A DNA stretch of 64,000 nucleotides, taken from assembly GCF_000350085.1 (NCBI RefSeq), contig NZ_CAUM01000067.1, forward strand, positions 1-64,000, given 5' to 3'. Position 1 is the first letter of the stretch; each line of letters starts with the position of its first letter. This stretch comes from Mesorhizobium metallidurans STM 2683. GTDB lineage: Bacteria; Pseudomonadota; Alphaproteobacteria; Rhizobiales; Rhizobiaceae. The translations under genes and the position numbers were made by a program. Shown in pieces: positions 1 to 12,873 of the stretch. The notes under the pieces were generated by a model, which was not told the origin of the DNA, searched no databases, and saw only the letters and a program-made list of their open reading frames with translations.

Positions 1-117
1 TGACGACTGTCCTTATCTTGAGGAGACCATAGCGCCGGCTGTCTGAACGCGCGCCGAAGCGTCGGTTCATCTGCCGTTCATCGAAACATGGCCGGCTTTT
101 TTAGCGGGAGGCAAAAT

Positions 118-146
118 CTTGAAATGCTTTCGCCTGCTCCCCAAAT
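118..146 (+). promoter_or_regulatory. Heat-shock (RpoH) promoter of hsp20
   Basis: CTTGAA at 118-123 and CCAAAT at 141-146 are separated by 17 bases, which fits the alphaproteobacterial RpoH pattern as I recall it (CTTGAA, about 17 bases, CCANAT). Read in the E. coli sigma-32 form it is CTTGAAA, 14 bases, CCCCAAAT. Transcription would start near 152-156, giving a leader of about 100 nt. Seen: the motif and spacing. Inferred: recognition by RpoH. Confidence 0.75.
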
Positions 147-151
147 GTCGG

Positions 152-251
152 ATGCGGCCGCCAATGTCGGGGCCGCTGGCCCATCCGGAACGCCTCAACG
201 GGTTTCGCACCGGCCATACGCAAACCATGTTGCTCAACAGGAGAACACACC
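152..251 (+). promoter_or_regulatory. ROSE-like RNA thermometer in the hsp20 leader
   Basis: The leader ends with TTGCT (230-234), a four-base loop, and the Shine-Dalgarno AGGAG (239-243), nine bases before the ATG. These arms pair with one G opposite G (G232 with G241), the hallmark of the temperature-labile hairpin of ROSE elements of rhizobial small heat-shock genes. GC-rich segments upstream (about 150-215) could form the other ROSE stems. The proposed role is to hide the ribosome site at low temperature and release it on heating. The exact 5' end is estimated from the promoter. Confidence 0.75.
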
Positions 252-719
252 ATGCGTCACGTTGATTTTTCCCCGCTTTATCGTTCGACCGTCGGTTTCG
301 ACCGGCTGTTCACCATGCTCGATACGCTTGCGCAGCCCGACGGCGCGCAGACCTATCCGCCCTACAATATCGAGCGCACCGGTGAGGATTCCTACCGCAT
401 CTCGATGGCTGTCGCCGGTTTCTCGGACGAGGAAATCTCGATCGAGGCCCACCGCAATGTGCTGACCGTCAAGGGTGAGCGCAAGGAAGAGGGCAATGGC
501 GAAGGTTCCGAGCTGCTCTACCGCGGCATCGCCTCGCGCGCCTTCGAGCGCCGCTTCCAGCTTGCCGACCATGTCGATGTCGTCGGCGCCACGCTGAAGA
601 ACGGCCTGCTCTTCGTAGACCTCAAGCGCAACATCCCCGAGGAGCTGAAGCCCCGCAAGATCGCGATCACCGCGTCTTCGGCCAAGGCCAAGCAGATCGA
701 GGCCAAGACCGCTGCGTAA
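252..719 (+). CDS. Small heat-shock protein, Hsp20 (IbpA-like)
   Basis: This 155-residue cytoplasmic chaperone would bind unfolding proteins without ATP and hold them for refolding by DnaK/ClpB. An alpha-crystallin domain spans about residues 35-130, with the typical strand NGLLFVDLKR at 117-126 and a C-terminal IxI-type motif (IAI, 137-139) used for oligomer assembly. Length is normal for class A rhizobial Hsp20. The ATG follows AGGAG by nine bases. The promoter, thermometer-like leader and following terminator make it a one-gene heat-shock unit. Rhizobia usually carry several hsp20 copies, so I give no specific symbol. Confidence 0.93.
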   Translation: MRHVDFSPLYRSTVGFDRLFTMLDTLAQPDGAQTYPPYNIERTGEDSYRISMAVAGFSDEEISIEAHRNVLTVKGERKEEGNGEGSELLYRGIASRAFERRFQLADHVDVVGATLKNGLLFVDLKRNIPEELKPRKIAITASSAKAKQIEAKTAA

Positions 720-744
720 TCGCAGTTCAGCGTAAAGTCTCTGA

Positions 745-769
745 AGCGGCGCCGAAAGGCGCCGCTTTT
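745..769 (+). terminator. Rho-independent terminator of hsp20
   Basis: A perfect 9-bp stem (745-753 with 758-766) closes a GAAA tetraloop and is followed by TTTTGTTT. It lies 26 bases after the hsp20 stop codon. Confidence 0.9.
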
Positions 770-801
770 GTTTGCCTTGGTGCCCGTGCCACCCCCAACC
801 G

Positions 802-1024
802 ATGGTACTGGCCCTCACCGTGTCCACAATGGCGCTGGCCGCCGGCCCTACCTCACATGGAGCCTTCCAGGTCGAGCATATCGCGCTGTCGTCGTTGGCC
901 GTCGCACCGGCTTTGCGCGGCATGTGGCTCGGCCAACTGCTCAGGCAGCGGATCAGCCCGGCGATCTTCCGGCGCTTGGTTTCTGATCCTGCTTGGCCTT
1001 GAGCCGCTGGCGCGCCCTTTTTGG
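802..1024 (+). pseudogene. C-terminal remnant of a TauE/SafE-family exporter
   Basis: The + strand from 802 encodes a membrane-type stretch (VLALTVSTMALAAG), then text like the end of TauE/SafE sulfite/anion exporters (VAPALRGMWLGQLLRQRISP, then AIFRRL). Near 978 the frame is broken: one extra base moves the continuation FLILLGLEPLARPFW into the next frame, ending near 1024. No start codon with a ribosome site and no N-terminal transmembrane half are present, so this is a truncated, frameshifted relic. The family call rests on resemblance of the terminal motif and is moderately secure. Confidence 0.6.
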
Positions 1025-1025
1025 G

Positions 1026-2090
1026 TTAACCGCTTCGCTTTCCGGCGAGTAGGTGACCAAGGTGATCAACCTCTTCCGCCGTGGTCTCGAAGCTAGCGAC
1101 GAAACGGTAGATCGCTTCATTGTCGCCGAGGTGACCATCGAAGCCGTCCGGCACGCCCCATTCGTAGAATTTCGCGCCGGCCGCCTGCAGCTTTTCGGCC
1201 TTGGCGCGGTCGAGGATCGCGAAAACCTCATTGGCCTGCGGCAACCAGGCCAGCCTGCCGGCCGGCGCGTCTTCGATCGTCTCGGCCAGCCGGGCCGCCA
1301 TTCCGTTGGCGTGGCGGGCCATCCTCAGCCATAGTTCGTCGGTGAAATAGGCTTCGAACTGAGCCGAGATAAAGCGCGCCTTGGAGAAGGTCTGCCCGGC
1401 GCGCTGGCGAAGCAGGCGCAGTTCATGCCCGACATCGGGGTTCAGGACGACGACCGCGTCGGCCATCCAGCAGCCGTTCTTGGTGCCGCCAAAGGAAATG
1501 ATGTCGACGCCGCTCTTCCAGGTCATTTCCGCCGGGCTGATGTTCGTCGCGGCAATCGCATTGGCGAAGCGCGCGCCGTCCATGTGCAGAGGCAGCCCGT
1601 GGCGTCGGCTCACTTCAGCGATCGCCTTGACATCCTCGACCGTATAGACGGTGCCGACCTCGGTCGCCTGGGTGATCGTCACCGCCATCGGCTGGCCGGC
1701 GGGGACGAGATCCTGTGAATAGCGCGTGATGGCCCGGTCGAGAGCCTGCGGATTTATGCGTCCCAATGGCCCGGGAACGGGCGACATGCGCGCTCCGCCG
1801 GTATGGAAGCCCGCCGCGCCGAACTCATCGACATTCATATGCGCTTCGGAATGGCAGAAGGCGACGCCGCCAATACGATTGCACGCCGCCATGGAGAGCG
1901 CGTTGGCAGCGGTGCCGGTCGCGACGAAGAACACCGCCACCTCCTTTTCGAAAATCTCGCTGAAGCGCCGGTAGATGGCACGGTCGAGCTCGCCGTCGCC
2001 ATAGGCGGTCGCGATGCCCGCGGCATGCCGGGATAAATTGGCCGAGATGTCGGGATGGACGCCCGCCCAGTTGTCGGATGCAAAGAACAT
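1026..2090 (-). CDS. ltaE: Low-specificity L-threonine aldolase
   Basis: A PLP-dependent cytoplasmic enzyme that cleaves threonine or allo-threonine to glycine and acetaldehyde. I place the start at ATG 2090, where the protein begins MFFASDNWAGVHP, the family's usual N-terminus. The frame continues upstream to a GTG at 2162, but those 24 residues are Arg-rich and unconserved in style. Visible motifs are the glycine-rich FVATGTAANALS cofactor region, HMDGARFANA, and the Schiff-base lysine in SFGGTKNG. About 354 residues, normal for the family. It is transcribed away from gltB, sharing a roughly 475-bp divergent region. Confidence 0.88.
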   Translation of the reverse strand: MFFASDNWAGVHPDISANLSRHAAGIATAYGDGELDRAIYRRFSEIFEKEVAVFFVATGTAANALSMAACNRIGGVAFCHSEAHMNVDEFGAAGFHTGGARMSPVPGPLGRINPQALDRAITRYSQDLVPAGQPMAVTITQATEVGTVYTVEDVKAIAEVSRRHGLPLHMDGARFANAIAATNISPAEMTWKSGVDIISFGGTKNGCWMADAVVVLNPDVGHELRLLRQRAGQTFSKARFISAQFEAYFTDELWLRMARHANGMAARLAETIEDAPAGRLAWLPQANEVFAILDRAKAEKLQAAGAKFYEWGVPDGFDGHLGDNEAIYRFVASFETTAEEVDHLGHLLAGKRSG

Positions 2091-2316
2091 CGGGAAGCCT
2101 GTAAATCGGTTGCAAAACGGGCGCGACCTTGACCGCTTTGGCCTCTGGCGCGCAAGGGCCACGCGCCGAAAAAGCGGTAAAGCCAGGCGGCAGCGGAAGG
2201 CTGCTTGCGACCGAAGCTTACGTTTCGCAATCTTCTCACGAAATTTTGTGTCGCAAGATGCCTAAGATTTTTGTGAATCGGTCTTGTGCCCGTCCAGGAT
2301 TTCTGTCATAAAAATT

Positions 2317-2337
2317 TAGGACAGTAGTGCTGTCTTA
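2317..2337. promoter_or_regulatory. Interrupted inverted repeat upstream of gltB
   Basis: TAGGACAG and CTGTCTTA flank TAGTG: 7 of 8 arm positions are complementary around a 5-bp centre, in an AT-rich patch about 230 bp before gltB and about 225 bp before ltaE. This has the size and symmetry of a dimeric repressor or activator site. I cannot name the protein. The rest of the 2091-2566 intergenic region shows no other gene. Confidence 0.4.
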
Positions 2338-2566
2338 TTTTGTCGTACAAATCAGGCTGGAGTGGCGTATCATTGGCCTCTCCGGCTATAGCTGCGAGCG
2401 ACAGGTAGACGGCCCGGCTCTGGCCAGTACGAATACCATATGCGAAGCATGCGGAAAGTCGCATGGTTCGGCAAGGATTTCGCAAGACGTGCCGCAAGGA
2501 TGAAGGGGAAGCCACGCGCTTCCCGACGCAAACCAGCGCCCTATGGGGCGCGGAATGGAGGACAGG

Positions 2567-7318
<4,752 letters not shown>

Positions 7319-7328
7319 ATTTTGCGGC

Positions 7329-7353
7329 TGCCGGGAAGCCTGGCTTCCCGGCA
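7329..7353 (+). other. Perfect intercistronic hairpin between gltB and gltD
   Basis: Ten bases (7329-7338) are repeated as an exact reverse complement at 7344-7353, with a 5-base loop and no following U-run. It starts 11 bases after the gltB stop and 108 bases before gltD. Without a U-tract it is unlikely to be a classic terminator. An RNA-stability or processing structure that sets the gltB:gltD ratio is the simplest reading, which is an inference. Confidence 0.7.
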
Positions 7354-7460
7354 CGGGCCTCATCGACAATCCTGACCTCGTGCTGAAGGTTGCCATGGCT
7401 GCCTCAAGAGGTTAACGGGTGCGGCGAAAACCGCACCATCTGGACAGCAGGAACTGGACT

Positions 7461-8915
7461 ATGGGCAAGGTAACAGGCTTTCTCGAGATCGACCGGCAGG
7501 TGCACAAGTACCAGCCGGCCTCCGACCGCATCCGGCATTTCCGCGAATTCACGCTGCCGATGTCGGACAAGGAGGTCGAGAAACAGGCGGCGCGCTGCAT
7601 GGATTGCGGCATTCCGTTTTGCCATGGGCCGACCGGCTGTCCGATCCACAACCAGATCCCGGACTGGAACGACCTCGTCTACAATGGCGACTGGGACAAC
7701 GCGATCCGCAACCTGCATTCGACCAACAATTTCCCGGAATTCACCGGCCGCATCTGCCCGGCGCCGTGTGAGGAAGCCTGCACGCTGAATCTCGAGGACA
7801 TCCCGGTCGCCATCAAGACTGTCGAGCAAGCGATCGCCGACAAGGCCTACGAGACCGGCCATATCCGGCCCTATCCGCCGGAGAGGAAGACGGGCAAGCG
7901 CGTCGCGGTCATCGGCTCGGGGCCGGCCGGCATGGCGGGCGCCCAGCAGCTCGGCCGCGCCGGCCATGACGTGCATGTCTATGAGCGCGAGAGCCGGCCG
8001 GGCGGGCTGATGCGCTACGGCATCCCCGACTTCAAGATCGAGAAGCACTATATCGACCGGCGCATCGAGCAGATGCAGGGCGAGGGCGTGAGCTTCTACT
8101 GCGGCGTCAATGTCGGCGTCGACAAGAAGGTGGCGGACTTGCTCGCCGAATATGATGCGGTGCTCTATTGCGGCGGTTCGGAAACGCCGCGTGCCGCCGA
8201 CATTCCCGGCGACGATCTTGAGGGCGTGCATGACGCGATGCCCTATCTGGTGCAGCAGAACAAGCGTGTCGGCGGCGAAGCGATCCAGTCGGTCGCTTGG
8301 CCTTCGCCCCCGATCGTCGCCGGCGGCCAGCATGTCGTCGTCGTCGGTGGCGGCGACACCGCTTCCGACTGCGTCGGCACCGCCTTCCGCCAGGGCGCCG
8401 TGCGCGTCACCCAGCTCGACATCCGCCCGCAGCCGCCGGAGAAGGAAGACAAGCTCGCGGTCTGGCCCTATTGGGCGACGAAGATGCGCACTTCGTCCTC
8501 GCAGGCCGAGGGCGCGGAACGCGAATTCCAGGTGGCGACACTGGAGTTCATTGGCGAGGACGGCCAGCTGACCGGCGTCAAATGCTGCGAGGTCGATGAA
8601 AAGCGCAAGCCGATCGCCGGTACCGAATTCGTCATCCGCGCGGATCTGGCCTTTATCGCCATCGGCTTTGCCGGGCCGGCCGCGGCCGGCGTGGTGCAGG
8701 AGCTGGACGGGCAGATGAAGATCGCCACCGACAGCCGCCGCTCCAGGAATGTCGAGGCCAACGACCGCGATTACAGGACCAGCGTCGACAGGCTCTATGC
8801 AGCGGGCGACGTGCGCCGTGGCCAGTCGTTGGTCGTCTGGGCGATCCGCGAAGGCCGCCAGGCGGCGCGTGCGATCGACGAGGCGCTGATGGGATCGACC
8901 GTCCTGCCACGCTGA
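7461..8915 (+). CDS. gltD: Glutamate synthase (NADPH) small subunit
   Basis: The FAD and iron-sulfur subunit passes electrons from NADPH to GltB. I start at ATG 7461 ([10 protein letters not shown]), the family's usual N-terminus; the frame is open to a GTG at 7419. The N-terminal third holds the cysteine clusters [16 protein letters not shown] and CPAPCEEAC for 4Fe-4S centres. Then come an FAD-binding [14 protein letters not shown] and an NADPH-binding [12 protein letters not shown]. About 484 residues, as expected. The 142-bp gap after gltB contains the perfect hairpin. Confidence 0.97.
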   Translation: MGKVTGFLEIDRQVHKYQPASDRIRHFREFTLPMSDKEVEKQAARCMDCGIPFCHGPTGCPIHNQIPDWNDLVYNGDWDNAIRNLHSTNNFPEFTGRICPAPCEEACTLNLEDIPVAIKTVEQAIADKAYETGHIRPYPPERKTGKRVAVIGSGPAGMAGAQQLGRAGHDVHVYERESRPGGLMRYGIPDFKIEKHYIDRRIEQMQGEGVSFYCGVNVGVDKKVADLLAEYDAVLYCGGSETPRAADIPGDDLEGVHDAMPYLVQQNKRVGGEAIQSVAWPSPPIVAGGQHVVVVGGGDTASDCVGTAFRQGAVRVTQLDIRPQPPEKEDKLAVWPYWATKMRTSSSQAEGAEREFQVATLEFIGEDGQLTGVKCCEVDEKRKPIAGTEFVIRADLAFIAIGFAGPAAAGVVQELDGQMKIATDSRRSRNVEANDRDYRTSVDRLYAAGDVRRGQSLVVWAIREGRQAARAIDEALMGSTVLPR

Positions 8916-9120
8916 GATCGTTTGGAAACCCTACTCCTGCGGGCCATCTGCGGGCGTTTTCTGCGCTTCCGGCCTTCGCCGGCCGGAGCACTTATGAGCC
9001 GTCGTGGTAGTTAAGGCTACGGCCGGCGTAGGCCGGTGCTCACGTACTCAAATGTACGCTCCGCTCCGGTTCTCGAAAACACGCTCATATGACTCACAGG
9101 AGCGAGTTTCGAAACGATCT
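8914..9120. repeat. Long imperfect palindromic intergenic element
   Basis: The outer arms 8916-8939 and 9097-9119 are imperfect reverse complements (about 20 of 24 positions with one gap). Further inside, GGCGTTTTCTGCG-like and CGAAAACACGC-like pieces, and GCACTTATGAGC against GCTCATATGA, also oppose each other. The element fills the gap between the convergent gltD and DUF459 genes. It resembles the mosaic intergenic repeats (RIME type) of rhizobia rather than a transposon: no coding sequence and no clear target duplication. Confidence 0.55.
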
Positions 9121-9136
9121 CCGGGAGCTTGTCGTA

Positions 9137-10381
9137 TCAAGGATTGATGGCCGTCGTCGTGTCGTTTCCAGCGGCTGCCGTCGCGGGCTGGACCTTGGGC
9201 GGCCAGGAAAAATCGTCGGCGCGGCCGGGCGATGCATCGGGTGCTTTGCCCTTGATGACCAGCTTTTCGCCGGACCTGTCCGCCTTTTTCAGCGGGACGG
9301 CGCCGAGAAGTTCCGAGCCGCCATCGAGCGCGGGATCGCTGAGCAGCATCGGTACGGTTCGGTCGACTTCTATGGGCGCGGCCGCAGCCGCCGGTGCCTC
9401 AACGGGAGCGCCAGCCGGCGCGGCGGCGGTCGTGACGCCTCCCGGTGCACTCAGCCCCAGGATCTTCAGCAGCGGTTTTTCGGCATAGAAGGCGAGCTTG
9501 CGTTTGCCGGCTCTCGTCACATTGATGCCGTCATCGGTGCGCAGCCGCACCGCCTGGCCGTTGATGTCGGGCCCGCTGATGACGAAGGCGCCGTTCTCGT
9601 CGACGAAACCGTCCCACACGTCGACGAATTCACCACCGTGACCTTCGGCCGCCGACCGGTAAATGTCGTTGAAAGCCAGCATGTCGGAGGTCATCTTCGC
9701 CACCCGGAATGCCGGCATGCCGACCCACAGATAGGGAACCTTGGTCGATGCGATGGCCTTGCCGAGCGCCTCGGTCCGGCGCTCGTACTCCTTGGTCCAG
9801 TTCTCCGACCGCGGTTGTTCGCGCGTATCGTCGATACGCATTTGCTGCCGGTCGTTGGAACCCAGCATGACGACCACGGCGGCGGGCTTTTCAGTCTCGA
9901 TCAGCGATTTGATCTGTTCGGGCCAGTTGTAGACGTCGTCACGCACGAGACCGGACGAACCATTGCCGCGAACGACGATCCTGACGCCAGCGTTTTCGGC
10001 AAAAGCGGCATCCAGGCCTTCGGCCAAACCGGAGGCAATGAAATCGCCCACCACCAGGACGGTGCGGGCGTCCGGCGCTTTCTCGACCACAGGGGTTGTC
10101 GGCTCGGCCGGCGCCCGGGGAGCCGCACGAGGCTTTCTTGCCTTTGGCTTGGGCGGCCTGGCTCGCTGAATTCGCCGGGGCGGTTCGATCCGCAGCGGCG
10201 GTTCCAACCGCTCGCTCCGGCGTGGAAACAACAGGTCGCGCAGAGACCAGCCGCGACTTTCTTCCTGCGCCATGGCCGGCGTGTGAAAGGCGCCGGCGAT
10301 GCCCGCCACCAGGACGACAATGGCCAGAGCGAGTACCGGCACGCGACGAAGGATCACCCGGATGCGCGCAGCCGAAACCAA
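9137..10381 (-). CDS. DUF459 (SGNH-like) secreted or membrane-anchored protein
   Basis: 414 residues. An N-terminal hydrophobic segment (about 12-35, ending TPAMA) looks like a signal peptide or anchor. An Arg/Pro-rich linker (about 50-100) follows, then a DUF459 domain related to SGNH hydrolases, which in some bacteria act on cell-wall or exopolysaccharide acyl groups. The block GSND is intact, but block I reads GDFIASG rather than GDS, and the C-terminal block reads DGIN rather than DxxH, so the canonical Ser and His are not where expected. The tail after 330 is Ala/Pro-rich. Function is unproven. Confidence 0.75.
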   Translation of the reverse strand: MVSAARIRVILRRVPVLALAIVVLVAGIAGAFHTPAMAQEESRGWSLRDLLFPRRSERLEPPLRIEPPRRIQRARPPKPKARKPRAAPRAPAEPTTPVVEKAPDARTVLVVGDFIASGLAEGLDAAFAENAGVRIVVRGNGSSGLVRDDVYNWPEQIKSLIETEKPAAVVVMLGSNDRQQMRIDDTREQPRSENWTKEYERRTEALGKAIASTKVPYLWVGMPAFRVAKMTSDMLAFNDIYRSAAEGHGGEFVDVWDGFVDENGAFVISGPDINGQAVRLRTDDGINVTRAGKRKLAFYAEKPLLKILGLSAPGGVTTAAAPAGAPVEAPAAAAAPIEVDRTVPMLLSDPALDGGSELLGAVPLKKADRSGEKLVIKGKAPDASPGRADDFSWPPKVQPATAAAGNDTTTAINP

Positions 10382-10402
10382 TCACCCTCTCCATCCCTGT
10401 GC

Positions 10403-10498
10403 GCGCATGGCCCGAAAGCGGATTTTCGGAAGGGGCCATGCACGCGAATTAACGTGCTACAGCGTCCTCTGCGCGTTCGAAGGGACGCGCGCTGTAGA
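10403..10498. repeat. Double-palindrome repetitive element
   Basis: Two hairpins stand side by side. GCATGGCC (10405-10412) pairs with 10434-10441 around a CGAAA...TTTCG core. CTACAGCG (10458-10465) pairs with 10490-10497, with an inner GCGTCC/GGACGC stem. It lies between the mltB-like stop and the DUF459 start on the minus strand. The CCGAAA...TTTTCGG core resembles the palindrome at 39121, suggesting one repeat family. Confidence 0.55.
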
Positions 10499-10503
10499 CG
10501 GCT

Positions 10504-11730
10504 CTAGTTCTTTCTGAGCCATTTGAGCACTTCCATGCTCGGATGTCCGTCCTGGGTCAAGCCGGCCTTCGCCTGGAAGGCCATGATGGCGGCTTTCGAC
10601 CCGTCGCCGATCTTGCCGTCGAACTTGCCCGAATAGTAGCCGTGCTCGGAAAGCCTCTGCTGGAGCTCCTGCCTTTCTTCGAAGGAGAGCTTGGTGAAAG
10701 GCCGCTTCCAATCCTGCACAAGTCCACCGTAGCCGGCGATATCATCGGCAAGCAGACCGACGGCAATCGCGTATTTGTCGGCATTGTTGTAGCGCTTGAT
10801 GACCGAAAAATTCTTGATCATCAGGAAAGTCGGTCCACCGCGTCCGCCGGGCACTTTCAGCGTCGCCTTGTCCGCGCCATTCCTGAACGGCTTGCCGTTG
10901 GCACGCGTGACACCCAGCGCCTGCCATTGCGACAGCGACATCGATCCCTTCGGGAATTTCTTCCCGTCCGGAAGGACGACTTCATAGCCCCACGTCTTGC
11001 CGGCCTGCCAACCGTTCTTTCTAAGCAGATTGGCAGACGTTGCCAGGGCGTCGGGAATCGAATTCCAGATATCACGCCTGCCGTCGCCGTCCATGTCGAC
11101 TGCGTAGGACTGGTAGCTGGTCGGAATGAACTGGGTATGGCCCATCGCGCCTGCCCATGAACCGACCAGCTGGCTTTCGTCGATGTCGCCCCTTTGCAGG
11201 ATCTTCAAGGCAGCGATCAACTGGGTGCGGGCATATTTCGACCGTCTCTGATCGGCATAGCCAAGCGTTGCCAGCGAACGCACGACACTGCGGATGATGT
11301 CGTCGCGCTTGAGGGTTTCGCCATAGTTCGATTCCATCGACCAGATGGCCAGCAGGATGTTGCGGTCGACGCCGTACTTGGCCTCGATCCTGTCCAGCCA
11401 CGGCTTCCATTTCCTTGCCATCTGCTGGCCGATGGCGATCGACTGGTCATGGACGCGATTGTCGAAATAGTCCCAGGCGGGCGCCGTGAATTCGGGCTGG
11501 AAGCGCGCTTTCTCCAGCACCTCCGGGTCGGCATCCCTGATGTCCCTGAATGCCTGGTCGTAGACAGCGCCGGAAACGCCGTTCTGCACCGCGGTAGCGC
11601 GGAAGCTGGCAACCCATTGGCGGAACCCGGCGTCGGCAAAAGCCGACCCGGCGGGCAACAGCAAGGCAAGTGAGAGGCCGGCGGCCGCCATGACGCTTGT
11701 CAGGCGCCTTGCTGCATTGCGTAGGGACAT
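10504..11730 (-). CDS. Lytic murein transglycosylase, MltB-like with peptidoglycan-binding domain
   Basis: About 408 residues. The start ATG at 11730 follows GGAGG closely; a longer frame to 11766 is not needed. A signal peptide (residues 1-33, LLLPAGSAFA) is followed by an SLT_2 catalytic domain (about 38-330) with the presumed acid Glu133 in SMESNYGE, and GAMGHTQFIPTSY. A C-terminal peptidoglycan-binding type 1 repeat follows (about 345-405, LSEHGYYSGKFDGKIG). It should cleave the MurNAc-GlcNAc bond in the periplasm, forming 1,6-anhydro ends. There is no lipobox, so it is soluble or peptidoglycan-bound rather than a lipoprotein like E. coli MltB. Confidence 0.92.
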   Translation of the reverse strand: MSLRNAARRLTSVMAAAGLSLALLLPAGSAFADAGFRQWVASFRATAVQNGVSGAVYDQAFRDIRDADPEVLEKARFQPEFTAPAWDYFDNRVHDQSIAIGQQMARKWKPWLDRIEAKYGVDRNILLAIWSMESNYGETLKRDDIIRSVVRSLATLGYADQRRSKYARTQLIAALKILQRGDIDESQLVGSWAGAMGHTQFIPTSYQSYAVDMDGDGRRDIWNSIPDALATSANLLRKNGWQAGKTWGYEVVLPDGKKFPKGSMSLSQWQALGVTRANGKPFRNGADKATLKVPGGRGGPTFLMIKNFSVIKRYNNADKYAIAVGLLADDIAGYGGLVQDWKRPFTKLSFEERQELQQRLSEHGYYSGKFDGKIGDGSKAAIMAFQAKAGLTQDGHPSMEVLKWLRKN

Positions 11731-11939
11731 ATTTTCCTCCTTTTTCATCACAGGAAGATCATTCATCGCCGAACCCGGTTAGGATTTAGTTTACCATAGG
11801 CGTCGTTGGGAACGAAAAGACGCTTCGGTGCTTTAGTAACCGCAAATTTTCATCTGGCTGGTCAGTAATCCTCGATTCCGGCATGAAAATGTCTCGAAGC
11901 GGGATTGCCGAACGGGCTCGCAAGCGGATAATTGGCTGC

Positions 11940-12845
11940 ATGAAGAGAGTTCGCAAGGCAGTTTTCCCGGTCGCCGGCCTCGGCACGCGGTTTCTCCCGG
12001 CCACCAAGGCCATCCCCAAGGAAATGCTGACCGTCGTCGACAGGCCAGTCATCCAATATGTAGTGGACGAGGCGCGCGAAGCCGGCATCGAGCATTTCAT
12101 CTTCGTGACCGGCCGCAACAAGGCGGTGATCGAGGATCATTTCGACGTCCAGTTCGAGCTCTATGACACGCTTGCTCAGCGCGGCAAGGACGACCAGCTC
12201 GCCCGCCTGCAGCGGTTGCAGCCCGCGCCGGGGCAGACCAGCTTCACCCGCCAGCAGGTACCGCTGGGCCTTGGTCATGCCGTCTGGTGCGCCCGCGAAC
12301 TGGTCGGCGACGAGCCTTTCGCGCTGCTCTTGCCCGACATGATCATGCAGTCGGAGAAAAGCTGCATGAAGGACATGGTCGAGCTCTATGCCGAGACCGG
12401 CAACAACATCATCGCGGTCCAGGAATGCGACCCGGCCGAAGCCCATAAATATGGCATCGTCGGCCGCGGCGAGGATACGCATCATGGTTTCCGCATCACC
12501 GAGATGGTGGAGAAGCCAAAGACGGGCACCGCGCCCTCCAATCTCTACATCAACGGACGCTACATCCTGCAGCCGGAGATATTCGGGATACTCGAAAGCC
12601 AGGAGAAGGGCGCCGGCAACGAAATCCAGCTCACCGATGCGATGCTGAAACTGGAAAAACAGCAGCCCTTTTATGGCTACCACTATCAAGGACGCACCTT
12701 CGATTGCGGATCGCCGGAAGGCTTTGTCGAGGCCAATGTCGCCTTCGCGCTGTGGCGCAGCGACATGAATGCGAGCATGGCGGGCGTCATCCGCACGCTG
12801 CTCGACGAGTTGAAGCCGTCGGAGCGACGGGGCGCTGCTTTTTAG
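11940..12845 (+). CDS. galU: UTP-glucose-1-phosphate uridylyltransferase
   Basis: Makes UDP-glucose from UTP and glucose-1-phosphate for exopolysaccharide, LPS and glucan synthesis (called exoN in some rhizobia). The N-terminal nucleotidyltransferase signature is complete: [20 protein letters not shown]. Also visible are GLGHAVWCA and EIQLTDAM. About 301 residues, normal. I start at ATG 11940 ([13 protein letters not shown]); an upstream ATG at 11883 gives an atypical extension. It is convergent with the outer-membrane gene, with only 28 bp between stops. Confidence 0.95.
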   Translation: MKRVRKAVFPVAGLGTRFLPATKAIPKEMLTVVDRPVIQYVVDEAREAGIEHFIFVTGRNKAVIEDHFDVQFELYDTLAQRGKDDQLARLQRLQPAPGQTSFTRQQVPLGLGHAVWCARELVGDEPFALLLPDMIMQSEKSCMKDMVELYAETGNNIIAVQECDPAEAHKYGIVGRGEDTHHGFRITEMVEKPKTGTAPSNLYINGRYILQPEIFGILESQEKGAGNEIQLTDAMLKLEKQQPFYGYHYQGRTFDCGSPEGFVEANVAFALWRSDMNASMAGVIRTLLDELKPSERRGAAF

Positions 12846-12873
12846 GCCGCTTGTCGATGCCGGTCGGCTTGCC

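Noticed and set aside
88-465. A 125-codon open frame overlapping the hsp20 start
   Set aside because: It runs through the RpoH promoter and thermometer region and has no domain; hsp20 in another frame explains the sequence.
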